Below, in pieces: positions 1-4,739 of a stretch of 10,531 nucleotides of DNA; positions within the stretch are counted from its first letter, which is position 1, and every line of letters begins with the position of its first letter. This DNA comes from Roseiarcus sp. GTDB taxonomy: Bacteria; Pseudomonadota; Alphaproteobacteria; Rhizobiales; Beijerinckiaceae. The notes under the pieces were generated by a model, which made no database searches, had not been told where the DNA came from, and saw only the letters and a program-made list of their open reading frames with translations. The DNA is taken from positions 1-10,531 of the forward strand of contig JASLHV010000034.1 of NCBI GenBank assembly GCA_030153205.1, in the 5' to 3' direction. Both the position numbers and the translations under genes were made by a program.

Positions 1-1763
1 GCCGGGAGAGACGATAGAGACGTCGCGGCGAGCCGGGCCAGGCTGGCGCGAGAAAGCCGGATCGCAGCCGCGCGATCGAAATACGAGAGGGCCTCCAGTT
101 GGACCGCCGCGTCGCGGGGGGTCGCCCCGCCGTCCATGATCCGACCAATCCGGACCGCGTCGCGAAAAATCGCCTCTTCAGGCGCTAAGCGTCGATCTTG
201 ACGAGCGAGCACATGCTCGAAGTCGCTGCGCGCGGACGCCATGATCCAACGCTGGCGACGCTCGCTGGACACTGTCGGAATCAGGATCTGAGCCGCCAGC
301 AACAGGGCCACCGCGACACAGGCAAGCACGGAGATGAGTAGAAACGATTGAGGGTTGTAAGATGGCGGATTGCTTGGCGCGAAGATCACCAAGATGAAGA
401 TCAAGTTGAGGCGACCGATTCCCGACAGTAGCTGATGGGGCCGAGTCATCAACACAGTCGCGCCGATCATGAAGGGCGCAAGAGCGAGCGCGAGCAACGC
501 AAACTCGTTGACCCCGTCCAGGATTAGAAACTCGAGCATACCTGCCAGGACAACCGCGATTGGGATCGCGATGGCCGCCAAGAATGTGAACGCTTTTGGA
601 TTCGGCGTTGTGGCGCCCAATCCGATTAGGACGGCGATGAGCGACAAGGAGACGTCCGTCGTCGGCCACCCGGCCAGGACAAAGAAGGCCGACGTCAGCC
701 CGACGCACGCCGCCGCTCGTATTCCCGCTACAGCGGCGATGCGCTGCGACCGATAGAGCGCCGTGCGCCACGCTTGTCGTGGTTGGATACCGGCGTTCAA
801 CGCGACCAGTGCCTCCTGAACCTCCGCGTCTCGTCGCAGAAACTCCCGCGTGACCCAGGGCGTCGGCGTCGACAGGGTCGACTCGCTAAGCTCAGCGCGC
901 GTGCGACCTGCTGGGTCCGGGGGTGGCGACAGCTTGTCGGTACGGTCCAGCTTCGCCATCAATTCGTAGAGCGCCTGATCGGCCGCCACGGGCAGGGCGC
1001 TCAGGGCGCGGGCGGCGTAAAACTCCGCGACCAGCGCAACGGCTGCGCTTCGGGCGGCTGCGCTCCGGGCGAAACCGCCTGCCGCTTCCGGGCCGAGGCT
1101 TGCCGTCTCCGGGCGGAGCGCCGCGATGTCGCGCAGCAACGCCACAGCGGATGCAACATCAGTTCGCTCATCCTGGCGTACCCGCTTCGCATATTCGCGA
1201 ACGCGGCGATGGAGAGCGGCCAGTCGCAAAGCGAGCTGCGGGAAGCTATCGGGCGCGGCCAGCAAGTCGTTCACCAAAGCGACTGCGGCAATGCCGACCA
1301 CAATCGCGGCGCCGCGTGACATGGCCGCTTCGAACACCTGCTCCGGCGTATCGATTTGCTGAATGCCGATGAGCGCCACTGTGTAGCCTGAGAGGACAGC
1401 GGCGTATGCGCGGTTTCCGTCCAACAATCCGGCTGCGTAGACGCATAGTCCGATCCATCCGGCGAAGACGACCAGGAGCAGATCTCTAGCTTGGGAAAAG
1501 AGGGCCGTGATCGCAATTGCTGCAGTGACGCCAATGAGGGTCGCGCACAACCGATAGCAGGCCTTCTCCAAAGCTTGCCCGCGCGTGGGCATGGCCAAGA
1601 TTGCGACTGTAATGGCGGCGGAAGACGGCGCTTCCAGTTCCAACCAAAAGCTGGCCGCTAAGGCTATAGTCACGGCAAACCAAATACGGATTCCAAAGGC
1701 CCAGGCGCTCAAAGGAATGCCGGCAAAGCTCAACAACGGACGTATCATCGTAGCGGTCGTCAT
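1..1763 (-). CDS. FUSC-family inner-membrane exporter (aromatic acid/fusaric acid type), C-terminus beyond window edge
   Basis: The 587 complete codons in the window show the two-halved FUSC (PF04632-like) plan. Hydrophobic segments at about residues 17-168 are followed by a polar cytoplasmic region at about 170-335, then a second cluster of membrane helices at about 341-496 and a polar tail. The first half has the family's typical run, with AWAFGIR at 20-26, SSAAITVAILAMPTRGQA at 47-64, and DGNRAYAAVLSGYTVALI near 115-132. Relatives such as AaeB (about 655 aa) export aromatic carboxylic acids with a membrane-fusion partner; no such partner is visible here. The ATG at 1763 is preceded by a weak AGAGG. 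A second in-frame ATG at 1748 is possible. The gene starts 20 bases after the Crp/Fnr regulator's stop, so the two are probably co-transcribed. The reading frame is still open at base 1. Family assignment is secure; the substrate is unknown. Confidence 0.88.
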   Translation of the reverse strand, partial: MTTATMIRPLLSFAGIPLSAWAFGIRIWFAVTIALAASFWLELEAPSSAAITVAILAMPTRGQALEKACYRLCATLIGVTAAIAITALFSQARDLLLVVFAGWIGLCVYAAGLLDGNRAYAAVLSGYTVALIGIQQIDTPEQVFEAAMSRGAAIVVGIAAVALVNDLLAAPDSFPQLALRLAALHRRVREYAKRVRQDERTDVASAVALLRDIAALRPETASLGPEAAGGFARSAAARSAAVALVAEFYAARALSALPVAADQALYELMAKLDRTDKLSPPPDPAGRTRAELSESTLSTPTPWVTREFLRRDAEVQEALVALNAGIQPRQAWRTALYRSQRIAAVAGIRAAACVGLTSAFFVLAGWPTTDVSLSLIAVLIGLGATTPNPKAFTFLAAIAIPIAVVLAGMLEFLILDGVNEFALLALALAPFMIGATVLMTRPHQLLSGIGRLNLIFILVIFAPSNPPSYNPQSFLLISVLACVAVALLLAAQILIPTVSSERRQRWIMASARSDFEHVLARQDRRLAPEEAIFRDAVRIGRIMDGGATPRDAAVQLEALSYFDRAAAIRLSRASLARLAATSLSSLP

Positions 1764-1783
1764 CGAAGCCTCTGAGAGCCTTG

Positions 1784-2629
1784 CTAAGCCGCGTCTTTTT
1801 TCAGGCCAGCGATCATTCTCAATCGTTGGATATCAATTAGCGCGATAGCGCTCCTGCTTCGTAAGATAAGCCCCTCTCGTTCAAGAGCGATGAGCAGTCT
1901 GGTCACCGTTTCTCGAAGGCCGCCAATGCGGGCGGCAAATTCCGAGTGCGATGGGGGAGGCGTAACCGCGATCCGATCTTTGACCGTTCGCCGCGCCAGC
2001 CTTAGTAGCTCCACGCAAAGGCGTTCGCGAGCGGTAAGTGAGATTTGCTCGCTGAACCGGTCGTTCATCGATCGAATCTGGTCTGCGAGGTTCATCAGGA
2101 CCTGATCGCAGAAGCGTGGAAATTGGTGTACCGTTTCTCGGAATAGTTTCGACGGCATTCTGGCTACGATCGCATCTGTGATCGCAACGATCTGGGCTGG
2201 TCCCGGTCTCCCATCGATCGCTGAAAGCTCTCCGAAATACTCGCCTTCTTCGATGTCGCGCAGGATTATCTCGCGGCCGTTCATCATTTGCACTGCGCGG
2301 ACGCGACCATTGATTAACACGGAAAGAACACAATCATCCGCCGGTTCGCCCGGGAAAAATTCCCCAGCTCGAATTCTGCGCCACAAGCAGCGGGCATTGA
2401 GGCGAGCGATATCTTCATCGCTGAGATGCTCAAAGAGCGGCGAACGACGCAGTGTGTTGACGGCGTGGATCAGTGGGCGCGGTCGGATATCCTGTGGTGA
2501 AGACGGGCAAATCTCGCCGCCTCCTTCATTATTATCCTCTTGCTTGCGCCAAATGCGGTCGAGGTGGTGCGAAAGGCAGCGTTCGGATTGACGATCCGGA
2601 CAGATTGCGTAGGCGGAATTTGCAGTCAT
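1784..2629 (-). CDS. Crp/Fnr-family transcriptional regulator with divergent cyclic-nucleotide pocket
   Basis: The protein is 281 aa. A cNMP-binding-type beta-roll spans about residues 62-160 (LFEHLSDEDIARL at 65-77, GEYFGEL at 129-135). A dimerisation helix lies at about 170-200, and a Crp-type helix-turn-helix at about 227-255. The recognition helix carries R239-E240-T-V-T-R244, matching the R180-E181-R185 contacts of E. coli CRP, so a TGTGA-like half-site is plausible. In the phosphate-binding cassette, the Arg82-Ser83 of CRP align with P144-A145, so ordinary cAMP binding is doubtful. Seven cysteines are present but not in the FNR 4Fe-4S spacing. The ATG at 2629 has a good GGAG seven bases upstream. 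The first 50 residues are not family-like, and a stronger GAAGGAGG sits inside them. The gene lies 47 bases after the secreted-protein gene and 20 bases before the FUSC pump, which it may control. The ligand is unknown. Confidence 0.9.
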   Translation of the reverse strand: MTANSAYAICPDRQSERCLSHHLDRIWRKQEDNNEGGGEICPSSPQDIRPRPLIHAVNTLRRSPLFEHLSDEDIARLNARCLWRRIRAGEFFPGEPADDCVLSVLINGRVRAVQMMNGREIILRDIEEGEYFGELSAIDGRPGPAQIVAITDAIVARMPSKLFRETVHQFPRFCDQVLMNLADQIRSMNDRFSEQISLTARERLCVELLRLARRTVKDRIAVTPPPSHSEFAARIGGLRETVTRLLIALEREGLILRSRSAIALIDIQRLRMIAGLKKDAA

Positions 2630-2656
2630 CGATGATCTCCGAGCGAACTACCGCGT

Positions 2657-2675
2657 GCCGAGAACCGTCCTCGGC
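2657..2675. repeat. Hairpin in the gap between the secreted-protein and Crp/Fnr genes
   Basis: GCCGAG at 2657-2662 pairs with CTCGGC at 2670-2675 across a 7-base loop, immediately after the secreted-protein stop codon. A second perfect palindrome, CTCTCGCGAGAG at 2681-2692, overlaps that gene's last codons. No T-run follows, so this is not a standard terminator. It could partly attenuate transcription or separate the messages of the two genes. Confidence 0.35.
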
Positions 2676-2676
2676 T

Positions 2677-3198
2677 CTAACTCTCGCGAGAGAGCATGAT
2701 CTCTACTCTGATGATGTCGCCGCCCTGCGGCGTGATCGTCACAGCCTGTTTGCGTCCGGTCGTTTTGAGAGCTAGCTGGGCAGTGAAGCTCGCTCCGGCA
2801 ATGCTGCCTTCGAATTGCCCACCATTGATCTGGCCGGTCAGGTGTCCAGTCACGTTACGAGACGTCTCCTGCCAATAGCCTTCGACGCCCCGATCGTCTG
2901 CGACAACATAGCTATGAACATCAAAGCGATAACTATCGCTGGCGCAGACAAGCGACTGAGAGAGAGTTTTGCCGCCCCCTGTTTCCGAGTAAGTCGCCCG
3001 GCAACTTATGCGCTCAGAACGGCCATCAGATACGACGACATGGCCAAAACCCCGCCAAGCTCCGATGAAATCGGCGAAGGGATTAGTCGTATAAGCTGCG
3101 CCGACCTCTGGCCAAAGCGCGCCGGACGCGGCAATGATAAGGGCGAATCGCGCATTTCGCCGAGCATGTCTGTGTTGCAGCGATGCGAATGTTGGCAT
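2677..3198 (-). CDS. Secreted/periplasmic protein of unknown function (conserved alphaproteobacterial type)
   Basis: The 173-aa product begins with a basic stretch (residues 9-17, several Arg and His) and then a hydrophobic run at about 18-35 ending near VGAAYT. This reads as a Sec signal peptide with cleavage around residue 34-36. The mature part is Gly-rich and probably all-beta. Its recurring features are FIGAWRGFG at 44-52, ERISCRATY at 62-70, LVCASDSYRFDV at 83-94, and alternating hydrophobic strands to the end. C66 and C85 could form a disulfide in the periplasm. I recognise this pattern from uncharacterised proteins common in rhizobial genomes, but no function is known to me. The ATG is well placed after AGGAAAG. 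It lies between the DUF1236-like gene and the Crp/Fnr gene with 47-base gaps on both sides, in a probable operon. A small-ligand-binding barrel is only a guess. Confidence 0.78.
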   Translation of the reverse strand: MPTFASLQHRHARRNARFALIIAASGALWPEVGAAYTTNPFADFIGAWRGFGHVVVSDGRSERISCRATYSETGGGKTLSQSLVCASDSYRFDVHSYVVADDRGVEGYWQETSRNVTGHLTGQINGGQFEGSIAGASFTAQLALKTTGRKQAVTITPQGGDIIRVEIMLSRES

Positions 3199-3245
3199 TG
3201 TTCTTTCCTCGATTATCAGTGGACCGTTCGTTGGGGTATTTGCGG

Positions 3246-3659
3246 CTATTCGCCTGTCTCAGCCAGGATTTGAACGACGACGCGCGAAGATCGATCGACG
3301 ATGACAATTGTCACACCGATCGCCGCACATCGATAAAATGGATGCCCGTAGCGGAGCGGCAACGCGTAATAAGTAACTCCGAAGCTTGGAAGTACATCAC
3401 CGACAGATGCGTGATCGGCCGACGAAGCGGGGCGCATATTCTGACGTTTGGCATACGCGAGAAAAGCACTCTTTTCGTCTGCAGAAATCACGATATCCTC
3501 GTCGCGGTCTGGGTGATCAGCCTTTGCGATCTCGACGGCGTACCCACCGCCCGCGATCAGAACGACCAAAATGAAATAGGTTGATGCTGGGCTGCTTCGC
3601 CGCAAGGCTCTGATCGGTCTCTCCGACACTGTGAGCGATGGAAGCTGTGATCTGGACAT
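3246..3659 (-). CDS. Small membrane-anchored or exported DUF1236-like protein
   Basis: The product is 137 aa from the ATG at 3659. A polar, basic N-terminus (Arg at 3, 14, 17, 20, 21) precedes one hydrophobic segment at about 27-45, which is either a signal anchor or an uncleaved signal. After a charged linker (about 48-85), the C-terminal 50 residues resemble the DUF1236 pattern: VGDVLP at 86-91, YYALP at 97-101, then VTIVIVDRSSRVVVQIL at 116-132. The family has no established function, and proteins with this module are typical of rhizobial genomes. The frame is open upstream to about 3785, but that would place a shared operator-like element inside the gene and needs a TTG start, so I prefer 3659. 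No good Shine-Dalgarno sequence precedes it. It is probably the first gene of the left-hand minus-strand operon. The family match is by pattern only. Confidence 0.62.
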   Translation of the reverse strand: MSRSQLPSLTVSERPIRALRRSSPASTYFILVVLIAGGGYAVEIAKADHPDRDEDIVISADEKSAFLAYAKRQNMRPASSADHASVGDVLPSFGVTYYALPLRYGHPFYRCAAIGVTIVIVDRSSRVVVQILAETGE

Positions 3660-3674
3660 CGAAAGGAGGCCCCA

Positions 3675-3690
3675 GCGCGCTATATCGCGC
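3675..3690. repeat. Near-palindrome GCGCGCTATATCGCGC before the DUF1236-like gene
   Basis: The 16-base sequence matches its own reverse complement at 14 of 16 positions, with a TATA core. It ends 16 bases upstream of the chosen ATG at 3659, where a promoter's -10 region, a leader hairpin or an operator could lie. There is no second copy in the window that I can see, so its role is unknown. Confidence 0.35.
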
Positions 3691-3735
3691 CTCTCCCAAA
3701 TATGACGGCGGATGTCCCCAGTCCTTGATGAAGCC

Positions 3736-3761
3736 CTGAGAAGTTCTGAAAAGAACTGAAA
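3736..3761. promoter_or_regulatory. Operator-like tandem repeat, copy A (CTGARA every 10 bases)
   Basis: CTGAGA at 3736, CTGAAA at 3746 and CTGAAA at 3756 form three direct repeats exactly 10 bases apart. Positions 3742-3761 match copy B (4647-4666) at 17 of 20 bases: AGTTCTGAAAA, three variable bases, CTGAAA. The element lies about 77 bases upstream of the DUF1236-like start on the minus strand, a normal place for an activator or repressor site. One-turn direct repeats are typical of tandem binding by PhoB/OmpR-type winged helices. The regulator encoded at 4740-7589 has such a domain and is the best candidate binder, by inference. Confidence 0.6.
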
Positions 3762-4160
3762 CGAGGGGAGGCGTGCGCACTCCAAAGCGTTTAGATCCGG
3801 GACGCTTCCGCCGTTGCCGCATTCTGAGCAGTACGTAAACGCTGCGCGGGCGCTCTTAAAGAAAGCGAACGTTCAATCGCGAGGGTCGAACATTGTCTTT
3901 TGATGTCATGGCGCCGCGCGTTCTTGTCGGACGATTAACGCTGTACCGCGTCGCAGCTCTTGCTGCCTTGGGAAGTGGCTAGCGTGATCGTGCGTAGGAA
4001 CGCGGGTCGTATCTAAAAGGATTTCGTTAGAAGCGGCCGTCGGGCGCACACGAAGGTCTCGGCAATTTCTTTGTAAGTCTCTTGATCGGCCTTCGAAAGA
4101 AAAACCACTCGGCAAGCGAATGATCGTGTTCCGTACGCCTTCACATCAAACGTTGGAGTT

Positions 4161-4179
4161 GTGAGCAGCCTGCGCTCAC
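4161..4179 (-). terminator. Hairpin over the DUF302 stop codon, weak terminator candidate
   Basis: GTGAGC at 4161-4166 and GCTCAC at 4174-4179 form a perfect 6-base-pair stem with a 7-base loop. The DUF302 stop codon (4176-4178) lies inside the right arm. No run of T follows on the minus strand, so this is not a classical intrinsic terminator. It may be a 3'-end stabilising hairpin or chance. Confidence 0.25.
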
Positions 4180-4580
4180 GGCGGGCTTGTCGCCTTGAGC
4201 GCAATCTCATGGAGTGCGGCCGCCATGGAGCTGACAGCGCTATAATCAGCAGCTTGCAGACCGTGACGACGGGCGAGGAATGCAGGATCGTTGTACGATA
4301 GCCATGCAGCGCCCTGGACGTCCTGCCAGACCAGGGCCTTGAGGGGTAGATCAATGCCGAGTGTCTGAACGCTCTCCATCAGCGGCGTGCCTGCGCTTGC
4401 ATTCCCGAAGATCAGGAGTTCGGTCGGGCGCAGCGATAGACCGGCGGCAGCCGCGCCCGCTGCATGATCGATATGGGCGAAAACGGTCATTCCCCTGGCT
4501 CTGACCTCGGCCTCGAACCGGTTCATCGTTTCCTCAGGACCATTGCGACTTTCGATCGTGATCAATCCGTTTGCGGCCAT
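4176..4580 (-). CDS. DUF302 domain protein
   Basis: The product is 134 aa from the ATG at 4580. It shows a full DUF302 (PF03625-like) domain: NGLITIESRNGPEETMNRFE at residues 4-23, then GMTVFAHIDHAAGA, LRPTELLIFGNASAGTPLM, LGIDLPLKALVWQD and WLSYNDPAFLARRHGL. The family is a small alpha/beta fold with no settled biochemical function. No signal peptide is seen, so it is probably cytoplasmic. I chose 4580 because relatives start a few residues before GLIT. An in-frame ATG at 4616 would add 12 residues, and neither start has a strong Shine-Dalgarno sequence. The gene is divergent from the winged-helix STAND regulator, and operator-like copy B lies in the shared control region, so it is a likely direct target of that regulator. 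Confidence 0.85.
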   Translation of the reverse strand: MAANGLITIESRNGPEETMNRFEAEVRARGMTVFAHIDHAAGAAAAGLSLRPTELLIFGNASAGTPLMESVQTLGIDLPLKALVWQDVQGAAWLSYNDPAFLARRHGLQAADYSAVSSMAAALHEIALKATSPP

Positions 4581-4646
4581 TGCCCAATGTTCCAAATACT
4601 GTGATCGAGCAATCATGCCCTCAGGGGATGCAACTCTCTTTGAGGC

Positions 4647-4666
4647 AGTTCTGAAAAATCCTGAAA
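4647..4666. promoter_or_regulatory. Operator-like tandem repeat, copy B (CTGAAA twice, 10 bases apart)
   Basis: CTGAAA occurs at 4651 and again at 4661, preceded by AGTT exactly as in copy A; 17 of 20 bases agree. The element sits between divergent genes: about 70 bases before the regulator's ATG (4740) and 30-65 bases before the DUF302 start, depending on start choice. It could serve both promoters, including autoregulation of the winged-helix regulator. Binding by that regulator is an inference from repeat geometry and position. Confidence 0.6.
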
Positions 4667-4690
4667 TAGCGTAGTAAACGCCCCGGACTC

Positions 4691-4721
4691 TTGCGCAAAC
4701 CCGTCCAAGTGGCCTTAAAAT
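4691..4721 (+). promoter_or_regulatory. Possible sigma-70-type promoter for the winged-helix regulator
   Basis: TTGCGC at 4691-4696 could be a -35 element, and TTAAAAT at 4715-4721 could be a -10 element, with 18-19 bases between them. Initiation would fall near 4728, giving a very short leader before the ATG at 4740. Copy B of the CTGAAA repeat lies about 25 bases upstream of the -35 element, a position suited to an activator. The spacing is longer than ideal, so confidence is limited. Confidence 0.35.
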
Positions 4722-4739
4722 GTTGTGACGGAAGAGAGA

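Larger units (their letters stand above)
3660..4175. other. Gene-poor stretch between the left operon and DUF302
   Basis: About 516 bases without a convincing gene on either strand. Its left part (3660-3790) holds likely control signals for the minus-strand operon: the near-palindrome at 3675-3690 and the CTGAAA tandem repeats at 3736-3761. The right part (about 3790-4175) contains only short open frames. One minus-strand frame from about 4160 down to 4013 has somewhat protein-like composition, but it lacks a ribosome binding site and a proper start. A decayed gene cannot be excluded. Confidence 0.6.

Noticed and set aside
774..1372. Two overlapping plus-strand open frames opposite the FUSC gene
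   Set aside because: Both are Arg-rich with no domain. They coincide with the central hydrophilic region of the FUSC protein, whose minus-strand frame is open through the whole interval.
1784..2629. Crp/Fnr regulator as an oxygen-sensing FNR with an iron-sulfur cluster
   Set aside because: The cysteines (10, 18, 41, 81, 100, 174, 205) do not show the closely spaced N-terminal trio plus the central cysteine of FNR.
3302..3313. Perfect 12-base palindrome TGACAATTGTCA, possible operator
   Set aside because: It lies within the coding sequence of the DUF1236-like protein, encoding the alternating Val/Ile strand (VTIVIV). It does not match the CRP-type TGTGA-N6-TCACA pattern. It is about 100 bases from the next start, but there is no supporting second copy.
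3660..3785. Longer version of the DUF1236-like protein starting near 3785
   Set aside because: It needs a TTG start, has no ribosome binding site, adds residues unlike the family, and would place the repeated operator-like element inside the gene.
3867..3891. GAAC and GTTC motifs resembling the alphaproteobacterial SOS box
   Set aside because: The two GAAC copies are 17 bases apart, not the 7 required for GAAC-N7-GAAC, and no gene start lies next to them.
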